From: Kryptolebias marmoratus
Taxonomy: Eukaryota; Chordata; Actinopteri; Cyprinodontiformes; Rivulidae
Length of the DNA: 64,000 nt
Reading direction: 5' to 3'
Assembly (NCBI RefSeq): GCF_001649575.2
Contig: NC_051453.1
Span: forward strand, 1,102,987-1,166,986
Below the pieces are notes generated by a model. The model was not told the origin of the DNA, did not search any database, and saw nothing but the letters and a program-made list of their open reading frames with translations. Shown in pieces: positions 25,911-38,400 of this stretch (the stretch's first letter is position 1; every line of letters starts with the position of its first letter). Position numbers and translations under genes: made by a program.

Positions 25911-28900
25911 GCTATACTGCAAAGTACTATTCAAGACATGGTCCAGTTGTGGTGAAGGATACAAACAAAACAATTTGTTGTATTTTTTCCAACTAGAACA
26001 ACATGTCATGTTGAAAGACTACAGGTTTTCAGATGATCCCCTGTCTCCCCAGATTTTGTGTTACATAAGTCCTGTTAGCAGGAATACACACTGTTGCTCC
26101 AGCCATGTTTCATCTGTGGCTTTTTTTTTCTATGAACAATGTTTTCCAAATATTTGCTTGATGCAGCATTTTTTCAAAGAAAATACTTGGAAAAAAAACT
26201 TGTTATGCAGTCAACTATTTCCTAATGAGAAGACTTAAATGTCAACAAATAATAAGTTCACTGTACAGAAAATGACACTGAGGTAATTTCAGCAGCAAGG
26301 AACAGACGGTTTTATTGAGAAACACACAAAAAAAAAATGTCTATAATGATACCTGGGCAACACCAACAGCAGACAAAAAGAATTATAACTAGTGTGTGAC
26401 TGTTGTGCAGATTTTTTTTCTTGTAAAAGACTAAACCTAAACATTAATCTTGTCCTTATAATCTTTACATGGATGCACCAAAGTAAATAGTTCTGTCAAG
26501 ATTGCAATAAGTGCAACTAGTAATGTTAACTTCAGATAAGGTTCAATTAAAAAAACTAATAAAAGTAATAATAAAAAAAGATTAGTTTAAGATAATGTTA
26601 GTATCCTCTGACGACAAGAAACACATCAAAATGCATGTGACACTTGGCCACATTCTGTTCAGTTCACAGGACTGTAATTTTGGCAGGACACCCTTGGCAT
26701 CTCAAAGAGACACAGAACTGGTGCTCTGATACTCGGGCTGAACCAGCATTAGATACGCAGAGCAAATGCTCAAACATGATGTTGGAGTGTTTACTGATAA
26801 ACACATGACAAAAACCCCTCAGGGAGTTTCAGGCTGGAGGACCAAGATTCAAGCTTGGTTTAAAACTAATATTCATAAATTCAGTTTCCTTATCTCTTTT
26901 TTTTAGACTAGATGTTTATTTTATTTTAACTAAAACTAACTGGACTGATTTGATAGCAACAGTCTTGGCAAACAGAAGTAAGTCAAGCTGAGAAGGGGAT
27001 CTCCACCACTGAGCATTTAGATCCTTCCCACCTTGCTGGAGTTCTATAGTCCTCAGTGTACAGAAGAGAAAAACAAAATACAGTAATCTCTAGATCTTAA
27101 TATCTTTATATGTAACAAAAAGATGCCTAAGTACCACCACCAACTGTGTCACAGCATTTAAAATAAATAAATAAGTAATCATAAAACACTTTCATGCTGA
27201 TGAATATAAGATTTAAAGCAGTCATTTACAATAACCTAAATTTGTTTTATTACATCTTGATAATTTTAGAAAAAAACAAGAAAAAAAAAGTTTTAGGAGA
27301 CAATTTTACATTTTCCTAAAAAAACATCTTTCAAACACTTCATGGTTTGAGGAATTTGTATAATGTATCACATTTTAATGAATGAAATACCCAGTTTTCA
27401 GTTTTACTGTGTATTATTTAAACTGCACATGGCTTTAAATTAGCAGATATCATAATTAATTTGTATCATCTTGTCCGAGAGCAGACTAAACAAAACCAAA
27501 TTAAAGTTGTCACAGCAGGAAGCACCCCCTTCTCAAAGAAAAAAACTTATAATTTCAGCATTTAATCTGACAAATGCACTTTGCTGGGAGATCATGCTGT
27601 GCATTGTGACAGGAGGTGAAGACTGCACACTGACAGCTCGTAGTTTCTTTTTGTTTTATTTTTTTCTTCTAATTGTGGACTGCCATCCAGTGTGTTTTTT
27701 TGCTTAGCTCTAATTTTATTTTATAATGCTACAAATATTTACATGTCAACAACATACTATTCAAAATTTCCTTATTCCAAACAGAATAAAGAAGCAATTA
27801 AATATTTTCTTAAAAAATAAACCATTAATGTATTAACTTTGCAAATAAACACACCAAATGTTGCCATAACTTTGTTGTTTGCGTGCCAATAAAACATTGT
27901 AAACAGATAATTGTTGTTCCCATAGACTAATAAGACAAAGTGATGAAAGATTATGGAACACAAAGGTTTTCAGATCTTTGAGTCCTCAGGCAAAATTGAA
28001 TAAAAGTCTACACAGTAAGAACCAGCAGGAGATCACAGTTAAAAAAAAAATCTAACATCTTTCTGAGTCATAATTAGACAGATTTAGCAGGTCTTTGAAT
28101 AAATGTGAAGAGGAGCCATGTACTGCAGCAAGAAAATACCTGTTTGCCTTTTTTCCTTAACGAGCTCCAACTGTTAGGAGATTAGTTTGTGAATAAAATA
28201 CCTCCAAACTGAGAAAATATGTGCATTTTTAATTACAGTCTCACTGAACTCTGAGTGTTAGCGACCAAGTGACCTTGAGGCCATGTTTTGAACAGCCCGT
28301 TTTTGAAAATGAGCTGTTTTTCATATGCACAACTTGCAAAACTATATTCTTGAATGTTCTTAACCATGCACTTCCACCTCTACTTCTTTGTTCTCCACCT
28401 CCACCTACATCATAACCATCTCAGCTTGCTTTGGCAGCCACCTCCACATTGATTGATTCTGCTGGAGTACACTTTGAGAACCAAGACAGACAGATTTGGA
28501 CCAGTTTTTCAGTAATAATAATTTATAATCAGCATGTTCTTTTGACCTGGATATGTTTTCTGTCAAAATACAGCTTTAGCTCTCTTGAGATGTGTTGGAG
28601 ACGCCTGTGGCAAAATTTAGATTGGTTCGAGATGGGTTCAAGACTCCCACAGTGACCTTGTGATTATTTCAAGAGAAAAGTTGTTGCACAATTATGTTTC
28701 CGAACATGTTGAAAATTCAAGCGACAGGGCTGCATGCCTCTCAGACTCACATGGGGAAGTTGGGAATCCTGCAAATGCTGCAGGGACATTCTGGAAGCAT
28801 TTGGGAGACTCCCGCATGAATGTTGTTTGCCCAGTGAGAAACTGAGAGAAACTACTGTTTCGGCACTGTTTAGTGTTCTTATTCAAACACAAGCTAAAGG

Positions 28901-30369
28901 TTGACTTATCCATGGCTCATCTGGGTAGGAGGTTAAAACTATAATGGATTCCCTTTGAACTCTAAACTGACAAAATCACCTGAAGGAAAATCTGAAACTA
29001 AAGTTGATTTTGTTTTTGTATGTTTCGATTGCTTGTCTCTTAACTCTCTATCCCTGCATCGTTCGGCTCATGTTGACCTCATGGCTATTTAAGCTCTAAA
29101 TACACAACTGATGGGTGAAGGGAAAGTTTAAATGCAGGTTTCAAATTATTTGTAATAAAACCTCCAGATGTGTCAGATGTGCACGGATGATTAGAACAAC
29201 TTCATTCGAAGGCTCGCTCTTGAAGAAGTGACTCTTTTTTTCCTTAGAGTGTGAAGGTGAAGTGGAGAAAAAAAATCTTCAAACGCTGTTGCTGAATGTG
29301 TCAGTATTTGAGAGTCAGCACAGCAGTATTCACTTGGAGAGGGAAATAATTGGCTGCACAGTGCAAAGGCATATATGTCAGTCTTCTCCGGTGCAGTCAT
29401 AGATATGATAATACCCACGAGTTGTGCATTTTTCAACACTGGCTCTGTTTAGATGTAGCTGTGCATGCAGTAAATTGCCCTTAATTTAATTCCTCACTCA
29501 AAGAAGTACTTTTCCACTTTTCTATTGTTGCAACTCAACAACTTTACTTTTTAATCAATACTTGTCCTTGTTCATGTATGCGATTGCTGCTGTTAACGCT
29601 CAGTCATTTGATGTGTTAACGCTCAGTCATTTGATGTCACTGGCAGGACATCAAAGCTCAATGCCAGAAGAATAGCAAAGATTAAAAATGACAGATTTTG
29701 ATTGAAGCTTGTGAATTACCCTTTGCAGAATTTTTGCACTTGGTTCCTCTGAAGTTGTTTTTTTATTTATTTTTTTCTCTTTTCCTCCATGGTGTTTCTC
29801 ACTTCAGGGGAGAAAAGAAGGAGAATAGCTAATAACATTTTTCTATGCAAAGCAAAAGAGAAAATCTATGTATCTGTGAGTGTGTGAGCAGACACGGACA
29901 CGCCGTTTAAGCTTCTGGCTTCTGAGGAGACAAGACAAATGCTTTGTGTAGTATATTAGTTCTCAAAGATGTAACTTTCTTTTTGCTATTGCATCAACCT
30001 GAAACATGATTTTAACCAACCCCTTTCTTCTTCTTGAGATATTGTCATGGGTGTACCATTTTTTAATATCCACCTACACATTAATAACACAAATTACAAT
30101 AACCACAGGTACTGAAGCACACTAAAGAAATGGGCGTAGAGGCTTCACTAAAAGCAGAATTTATTATTTTTCAGCATAGTTTCATCACTCCTCAGTGACA
30201 CTTTCTCACCTGAAGGTGCCCAGTGATTTTCCACTTCTTGTCACATTGTCATATATGGAAAGTACCCACAGTAGCTGCAGAACAGGAAGACACTAATAAG
30301 GTGACAAAATACAGAGCCAAGCATTTTCTAGGAAGAGGGGAAAAAAAAGAAAAAAAAATGCTGCTACTA
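25911..30369. other. Intergenic, no gene seen
   Basis: AT-rich with many A-runs. Apart from a 23-bp tandem duplication at 29591-29636, no structure stands out. Confidence 0.5.
29591..29636. repeat. Perfect 23-bp tandem duplication
   Basis: Two identical adjacent copies of a unit beginning TGTTAACGCTCAGTC and ending TTTGATG. Identity suggests a recent event. Confidence 0.95.
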
Positions 30370-30560
30370 TGATTTCATATGGAAAAGAAAATTAATGTTC
30401 AGCGCGGCTCTAATCCTGAATCTTATCTGTCCCCTCAGAATTTTTTCAATAGTTATTGCCACCAAAATTGTTGGATTTCTCCAGGCTTTTTACAAAGAAA
30501 AAAGACTGTGATATGCTCTCTTTTTCAGCTAATGCATAATGATTGGGAAAATGTGCTGGC
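30370..30560. other. Candidate conserved non-coding element
   Basis: Complex sequence with a CpG-containing core (GTTCAGCGCGGCTCTAATCC) in an AT-rich surround. There is no credible reading frame. Conservation is not tested. Confidence 0.2.
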
Positions 30561-32563
30561 ACAGAAATATTAATCTTTTTCTTGACCAATGGCTTTTTCA
30601 CTGCCTTATTTCTATAAAGCAATTAAATGTGAATGCTAAGCTATGCATAAGCAGTGATGCAATGTTGTAAACACCTACATTTTAAAGGAAAATTACATTT
30701 AAGTTTGACTTAAACATAAAAATATATGACAGAAATCATAAAAGCAGCTTTAAAGTTTACAGTTTTTTAACCAGCGCTCGAGCCAAAGCTTTTTAAAGAA
30801 GTTCCTAATTGCTGACTGGTGATCATGAATAGTAAGTTAGGAATCCCAGAGGGAGTTGCTGTTTTGAAACAAGCTCATCCAAACAAAACTGATCCATGAG
30901 GGCCAGCACATAGAAGAAGCAGAATCGGATTTTTGTCTGCTGTTATCCTCTGCTATGTTGTGCTAATGAGCCTGTTTCCACTCTGAGCTCAACAACCTCA
31001 GGAGGATAATCACTGAAACTGTACCCTCTCCCAACAGTTCTGCATAGACTTTGGCCCATAACTGTCACTTTGATTCACAGCAGTCATTGGCTGGGATGTG
31101 GAAAAACAAAGCACTTCCTATGATTGTATGATTTAGAAGAGCACAGTACCACCAGACTTTCTTTACATACCAAGGCTTTAGGGAGAAGTTTTCTAAAGGC
31201 TGTGTGAAACACCTGCACAGGCAACTGCACCATCCATTAGATTTAAACTGGTCTCAAATGGCCTATTCTCAATTGGTCGACATCATTAGTTTTGCTTGAG
31301 TCACTAACACTGCATAGACCTAACTGCTATCTCACAAGGGACTCACACTTGCGGTCCTCTGCATTGCTCTTCCCTCCCTGTGCCTCCTTTGGTTTTCACA
31401 TTTCTTTTCTCTATGATGCCTTATCATCCTTTACCTTACTCTTGCATCATTTTCTTCATTTCCATCATACACCCCTGCCAGTGAAAAATAACTAAATAAT
31501 TTAACTTTAGCTTCATCATCCTCTACTTTTGTTTCCAATTTTTCTATCCCCTAATTCTCCACCAGCTCCACTCACTCGTCTTTCTCGTCGTATCCACATG
31601 CATCTTCTCTGTCCATTTGTTATCTGCTTTATCATCTCTCCCTCCCTGGCTTCCCCTCCTTTGTGTTTCCTTTCTAACCCATCCACCACTTTCTGCTGTC
31701 CTTGCCGCCTAGCCAAACAGAGTCCCACATTATTCCACTCCTGCTTCTATCAGTTGTAGCTAGCCTGTCAGCCCCAAGCCTTAGTTAATCACTCAGGCAG
31801 CCCGGCAGCCGGGCAGCTCACTGTTAACTCCCTGGGCACTAATAGCAAGACAGTGAGAGCAAGAACAAGGAGGTGGGAAGGGAGTGGACTCATTAGGAAA
31901 ACAGGTATTTAAAGAAATGGTCCATTTCAAATCAAAAGATAATTTGTCTCTTGCCCTAGCAAAGTTTTTTTTTTCCTTTTCTTTTATTGAAAGGCTGCTT
32001 TATCTTCAGATGTGAAATAGTTTGGTTGTGCTGCCAGCTATGCTGAGACTGGCTGTTGACATTATCAATTTGAGGCTTGATAAATACTTCCTGTGTTCAG
32101 ATGGCATATTTTATCCCCAAAAGAGAGGCTGGGTTTTCTACCCAAAAGCGTTTTTTATGCTGACTTCATGTTGCTGCTTCACTGATGGAGCAGGACTCGA
32201 TAAAGTTGAAATATGACTCCCATTTGCACAAAGACACTGCCTCAATAAAGAAAAAAAAAATTGTTGTCAGGCCTCTGTGGTGATCAATGCATTTCAGAAC
32301 ATGCCTTGTTACCCATTCTGTGTTTGCATGGTACTACTACATGGTAATATACTAAAGGACTAGATAAAATAATAAATACAAAATAAATATACACAGTACT
32401 GCAGTAGCTCTTCCATACATTTGTGCACAACCTCTTAAATTTCCCCACTGGTCAGCACAGTGTCTGACCGACACACATTCAAAAAGTCCTTAGTTGAATT
32501 GTCCAGATATTTGAGATGATGTCCAAGCGCAAGTCGTTTCGAATGAAGACATGAATAATGGAT
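30561..32563. other. Intergenic, no gene seen
   Basis: Contains a pyrimidine-rich stretch (31350-31700) whose frames on both strands are low-complexity. No coding motif. Confidence 0.5.
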
Positions 32564-33290
32564 TGTGTGCCTGAATGCTACAGACCATCAGCCTCCTACC
32601 AGACCAGTATGGAGTGAATCTCAGGTTCTCCTGGCCCCAGCCAGTTCTCAGACGCTCGCCATCCTTTAACCCTAAAAAGGCTCACCTGGCCTGTATTAAA
32701 ATAAACAGGACCAGTAAGTTACCAACCTGCTAGTTAACTAGACTTTTCCAGTTGCATACAGAAATAAATGCAATTATATCCTAAATCTAATCTTTCAGAC
32801 AAAATAAAAATAACATTTATCTCATTATCTTAAACACATATTGAATTTAAGAAGTTAGGTCATATGACAATTGATGATCAACAATTAACATTGGCTACCA
32901 CCATCAACATGCTAAACAAACAAACAACATTGTGTTCACTACTCACCAATTCCTATTTATAGTTCAGTGCATGACAGCTTCATGGCTCCAAGCTCCCTGG
33001 ATGTTCAAATCTACATGATTTTTATATTGTAAGTTTAAAAAAAATGCCTAACAAACAAAGAGATGAACTGATTGTTTGGAAACACCAACCTGTAGCTCCT
33101 TGGTCTCCAGCTCTCCCCCTCACACCTGCCTGGAAAGCTGGAGCAAGCCTAAATAACTACCTCAGGTGTGTTAATTGGCTGAATGCACTGTGTGACTGAC
33201 TGTCACTCTAACCAATGGGGCAGTAAGGCGGGACTAAGGGCAGTTTTTTTCCACCCTGGACTACACCCTCCCCCCTTAAATCATGCACGT
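32564..33290 (-). mobile_element. Possible LTR remnant with polypurine tract
   Basis: On the minus strand a polypurine tract (AAGGGGGGAGGG, 33266-33277) is followed at 33265 by TGTAGTCCAGGG, as at the start of a 3' LTR. A CCAAT-like motif (about 33210) and a TATA-like ACTATAAATAGG (about 32949-32960) follow. A plausible end is ...GGCACACA near 32564, but no target duplication or coding remains are seen. It may be another repeat or an unrelated promoter-like stretch. Confidence 0.35.
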
Positions 33291-33300
33291 CCCGTGACAT

Positions 33301-36002
33301 GTAAACATTAAACAAATCACTTTCCAAACAAACATATTTTACAAGATGTTAAAATTAGAAGGCAAAATCTAAATGACAATATGTTTTATATGCAATCTAA
33401 AATCTAATTCTGTAAAGACTAATTACTTAGAGTCCATGCTTCTCTTAAATACACTCAAAGGTGTTTTTAATGTTTCTTTAACCATAGCTTCAGTGATGAT
33501 AATGAGGCACATTTTTCTCAGAACAATTACAGTAAGAAGTACAATCACCAAACTAAAAAAAAAAAAATTGAATACTGTAGATACAATGCAGAAACAAAGC
33601 CCGAGTGAGAGGTGGGGGTTAAATAAACTGTTAACAACACAGTTCCTTCCAACTGGATTACAAAACAATAGCATGCTCAACCCGGTGAGTCAAAACCTGC
33701 CTCTTTTTCTTTTTATTTATTGGGCCTTAATGACACATTACCAGTTATCTTGAAGATTGCATCTTTTGTTTGGCTTGTATGATGTTTAAGACTTTAACAA
33801 TGAATTTTTCTAACTTAAATACAGCAGTAAAGAACAATTGGTTTTAATGAGGTAGGGGTGTAATGATGTATTTATCAGACTGTTTTTGTGTGTTAGAATC
33901 TGAAAAAATCTCAAAAATCTGTGGATGCTTGGTTAATGATTGGATGCACAATTTGGTAATATTTCAAAGTAAGAGATTATTTAGTCCTTCCCTTTGATAA
34001 AAACAATTGACACCTTATGTAATATATGTTAATTACATGTGATGACATTACAAAAAATTTAAACTGTGCCTCATTAATGTGACTTTAATAAATACATAAA
34101 TAGAAGCATTAAAGTATACTGAAACAAAATCCTAAATGTCCTAAATTTCTGATTAAAAATTTTGGTCCTATATTAAATTTATTGCCCAGAATTTATAAAT
34201 TACACCTTGATTTCTTCACACTTTGCTTCCTAGCAGCCAGACTTTCTTCTATTTTTAAGTGGTCCTTATCAATAGTTTCCCAGACATTCTGTGGGTCTTT
34301 CAAAGTTTTTCCATGAACTTCAACTGTTTTTTTTTTGTTGTTTTTTCCACACATTTCCAGTCCAGTTCCCATATTGCAGCATATTGTCCAGTGTTTGCTG
34401 GAAAAAGTAGAGGGCATAGAGGACATAATAGGAAGAATAACCACTAAACAAAAGATTTACCACAAATAAATAGGATAAAAAGTCATGTTTTTAAGATTAA
34501 AAAAAAAAATGGTGCTGCAGCCTGCAAGTGCATGAAGATCCCACCTACAAATGGTTCCTGCCTGGTTGTGAGTTTTTTTGTAGACACAATACTAGTTTAT
34601 CTATTGAGTTTAAGCTTTGCTTAATTCCTGAATGTAAGAAAAAACAGAGAAAACAAAAAGAAAAAAAAAACTAACAACACATAATAAACCTTTCTCTGGA
34701 AATAGCTTGGTATGACCAGAGAATGAGCGAGAAAAAGCAGAAAACTTGAAACATATTGCTCAGGATAATTTAAAGTTCTTCAAAACAACAACAACAAAAA
34801 AAAAGAACAGAAAAAACAACAATTCTGGCTTCTTTAAAGCAAAATATAAGGAAGAAAAGGATGACTCGTGACCTTTGCACTGTACTGTAAAAAGCCCTTT
34901 ACAACTTTATAAATTAGGTTAAATTTAACAGGGGATTTAATACTGCTGTAAATGTTGTCATCTGTCTGACTCTGCCTTACAGGTCTTGCATTGGCGATGC
35001 CCGAATGACACTATCACTCAATTCTGAACTCATAAACTCATCAGGAGCTATATTCTCTGGTCACTGCACATGGGTGACTGGGAAGTAGACACACACACCC
35101 ACACACATTTTACCTGTGCCATTTAAAGTTTGACATTGTAGTAAAGATACATAGAGAAAGTGACATTGACAGGCGAACCCATATGCTTGATGATATTAAA
35201 AAAAAGGCAGCAGAGTCATTACACAGAATAGGCTTCACCTCTGTGAAAGTGAAAAGAGCTTCTTGCACATTATTTTGACCAGCTGTAACACACATCAACA
35301 AGGTTGTGATGCTGTCAAAATGTCCAGGTTACTGCAGTAGTCCTTAGCACCAGATTGGTGATACAGAAAACGAGTCACTGTTAGCGTAATATTGAAAGGC
35401 AATTGGACAAGCAGGCTTTACTGAATAGCAGACTAGAAAGTAGAAGAAATCTCTGTCTCTGCATTACTTAGCACTGGAAGGATTACTGCATCAGATATGT
35501 ATTAAGCTTTTTGACAGTTTAACCCAGTCTCATAACCATAATGTCAAATACTGCTGTAATGTCAAAGCTGCTGGTATTTCACAGAAACACACAAGGTGTT
35601 CTTCAGCATCAAAGTTCTGACTTAGTGGCTGCAGAAACATCAAATAACAAAAGTGATCCTCAAAATGCCATTATGAGGATCCTCTCAAAGAAACACTTCA
35701 AGAGGTGGCTTAGTTTCATATGTACTAGAAAAAACAGACAAAAACGCAAAAAGCTTTTTTTTTTCTCCTCACTTCTTTCTTTTCATTTATTTGGTCTTGT
35801 CTTCTGATTTCCTTTGCTCTTTGCTTCAGCAACACAATTTCCTGTTTAAATTTACTATCACAACAATGCTATTGGACATAATAGACAAAATGAAGATAAT
35901 GCAAGGACACAAATGTGAATACAGACTGAGAAAAACATCTATTTAATGTATAAAGGAGTAATGATGGTTTCTTCATAATTCTGAATGGTGCATAGTCCAT
36001 GT
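33301..36002. other. Intergenic, no gene seen
   Basis: AT-rich with multiple A-runs (34500, 34660, 34795). No coding evidence. Confidence 0.5.
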
Positions 36003-36262
36003 ATCCTTCCATCTGTTTTCTTTACCTCCACCTTGAACAGATTGCAAGTCCATCATAGTACAAATATCGACAAACGAGACAAACAACTGTTCAAACCGTC
36101 ACCCAACTTAGAGTTACCAGTAAACCTAACATGCATGGTTTCGGTGTGTGAACATGAACAGGACATGCAAACTCCACCCAGAAAACTCCAGGCCAGAAGG
36201 GGATCCTGCAACCTTCTTACTGAGAGGCCACAGCTCTAACCACTGCACCACCGTTTCCCTCA
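36003..36262 (-). repeat. tRNA/L2-like SINE-type repeat, copy 2
   Basis: On the minus strand the head reads GGTGGTGCAGTGGTTAGAGC, a tRNA-like A-box region, followed by a B-box-like GGTTGCAGGATCC. It continues through the common 'aaactccac..cagaaa' and 'ttagagttaccagtaaacctaacatgcatg' blocks to CTTTACCTCCACC. This is one of the most widespread repeat types in vertebrate genomes. The copy is nearly full length but diverged. Confidence 0.65.
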
Positions 36263-36474
36263 TAGGCCATGAAAGCAATGTCAAATAAATTTGGAGGAAG
36301 TAAGGAGCAGCTGTGACAGAACGTTTTGATGGAAGTAATACAATTAGAGCTACAAATGACCAAGTTAGACGCGACAGAAAACACATACAAAAAGCCTAAA
36401 ATAAGTACATACCACTATTGTATAATTTTAATATTTCACTTTTTTTCATAAATAGATATAGTAGTGGTATGTAG

Positions 36475-36660
36475 TCTCCTTTGTTTAACCAGGTAAAAAT
36501 AATGTCTCGTTGAGATTAAAAACCTCTTTTCCAAGAGCGACCTGGCCAAGACAGCAGCATAAAACATACAACAAATCCAAAATACAACACCAAATACACA
36601 AAATACGTAACCATGAGAGATCACATAATTACACATTAAGGCAGCTACAGGAGCCAAGTG
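36475..36660. repeat. Interspersed repeat ('ttaaccaggtaaaa' family)
   Basis: TTTAACCAGGTAAAAATAAT, then GTTGAGATTAAAAACCTCTT and GCGACCTGGCCAAGACAGCA in this order are characteristic of a very common teleost interspersed repeat, recognised from memory. No terminal repeats can be defined. Confidence 0.55.
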
Positions 36661-37057
36661 AAATGAGATGCAACTGAGCTCTATTAAATATTTCGTGCAT
36701 TGTGTTTATCTTAATGTTGCAGAGCATTGTAAACTGTGAAAGTGAGTATTTAATAAAACACTTAATATAAGGTCAGATCTTTGTTTTTGTCAAACACATG
36801 GTTTGGGCTGGGAGGAGTTACATCAACTTTGTGCTGACCTCTGTATGGTATAATGTCCTTTTCTAGGGTTAAGCTGATAACTTTGCTGACCTTATCTCAG
36901 CTGACTGTAGTATTTTTTAAAATGGTTGCTCCTGAAGTTTTGCAGAGTGTGCAGTGTCTGTGTATAAGTCTGTGGGACCCAAATGTAGAGATAGCAGCCA
37001 GTCAACTTTAGCTCCCATGTTCACACATATTCTGATCTACAGCCTAATGTGGGTTAC

Positions 37058-37059
<2 letters not shown>

Positions 37060-37117
<58 letters not shown>
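37060..37117. repeat. (TA)29 microsatellite
   Basis: A 58-bp pure TA array, able to form cruciform structures. Confidence 0.97.
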
Positions 37118-37119
<2 letters not shown>

Positions 37120-37719
37120 TCTCAGCAAAGCCTCATTAACAGTGTTGTCCTTTGTTGATTTTAACTAATGAGCCACATCTAAACTAAACATGCATATATT
37201 AAGCGTGAATGTTAGCTACTTTAAAAGCAGATAACCAATATCTTTTTTCTACTATTGCTACTTTGACTACAAAGTCTGTGTTTCATTCATCTCACAGCTG
37301 TAGCCATCCCAAGGGTTGTAGCCTCTTTGTATCATCTTCTTCCCCTTTTTTCTCACTTGGAACTCTAAATAACTTTTGCCACATGGTCATTTTCTCAAAG
37401 CTCTCCATTGTGGGATTTATCTTTGTGGCCTATTACACAAAATGAGAGTAATGCTTCACAAATAAAAATAAATAATCTGATAGAAAATGTTGCAAATGGG
37501 CAACACAGTGGCCTTGACCACAAAATGCCTTAACAGTTGTTATTTAAACACCAAAAAGGCACTTTTATCTGAAGTATATGCAAAAAATATGAAAAAAGAC
37601 AATAAATAAAATGTCCAGGACATGTAGTTAGATATATCATTTCATTTGTATCTCAGTTTAATATTATTTTCTCATGGAAATCAATTACCCAATATTTACT
37701 GTGATGTAGAACAATCTAA

Positions 37720-37922
37720 CTGATTGCTCACTATTACAACCATTAGAAGGTCCTTAAGGAAGACCATCCTGCATGTTTTCATTATTTTCCTGCTCTTCAG
37801 CAGGTCTTCGAGCTCTGCAGAAGACAGTTAATCACTCAATCATTCAAATCAGGAGTGTCAAAGCAGAGAAACATCTAAAACATGCAGGATAGTCTTCCTC
37901 GAGGACCAGGGTTGGCAATCAC
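37720..37922. mobile_element. Palindromic MITE
   Basis: The left arm GGTCCTTAAGGAAGACCATC and the right arm read in reverse (GGTCCTCGAGGAAGACTATC) match at about 17 of 20, and both run on into CCTGCATGTTTT. The centre has the inverted pair AATCACTC.../...GATT. It fits an abundant palindromic fish MITE with a 'cctcgaggaccagg-ttgg' end. There is no coding capacity. Confidence 0.75.
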
Positions 37923-38169
37923 CGATCTATAGAGAGGATTCAATTATTTACAAAGCTAAATCAAATAATTTAGGTGAGATTGAAAATTCAACAACCATGA
38001 CAACAAGTTAACTGTATTTACTCCTGCTGAAGGTGAAAAATAAAACTGTCATCATTCTGGAATATAATGCCTTGTTGCTATCAGGAAGCCAGATGACCAG
38101 ATGATGACATCTTTGAAACATCTGACTCAATAATTTTTTTTTGGAGGCAAAGTAAGGGAACGTGCAGTT

Positions 38170-38187
38170 CCCCCCCCCCCAAAAAAA
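38170..38187. repeat. C11 homopolymer followed by A7
   Basis: Direct run of eleven C then seven A. On the minus strand this gives T7G11. Confidence 0.95.
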
Positions 38188-38214
38188 GAGCCACTAGTTC
38201 TGTGGTTGAAGAGA

Positions 38215-38400
38215 AAGTGGACCTGTCACCATGCTGACATTCCTGCTATTAGAGGAACGTTCTCAGGTGCAGTGGCTGACAGTCTCCAGTGTTTACCAGA
38301 GAGCATCATTAGCCTTGCGTCTCACAGCCTTAAAATGTCATATATCCACAGTAATGAACTGTGAGAGCACGCACTATTCCCAAACTTCCCCGCTGCAGCA
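38215..38400. other. Candidate conserved non-coding element
   Basis: Complex balanced sequence, including GTGTTTACC (forkhead-like), CAGAGAGCATCATTAGCC and CAGTAATGAACTG. There is no frame and no repeat match that I recognise. Conservation is not tested. Confidence 0.25.

Noticed and set aside
33373..33753. 126-codon plus-strand frame
   Set aside because: AT-rich, interrupted by an A-run encoding Lys, with no family motif.
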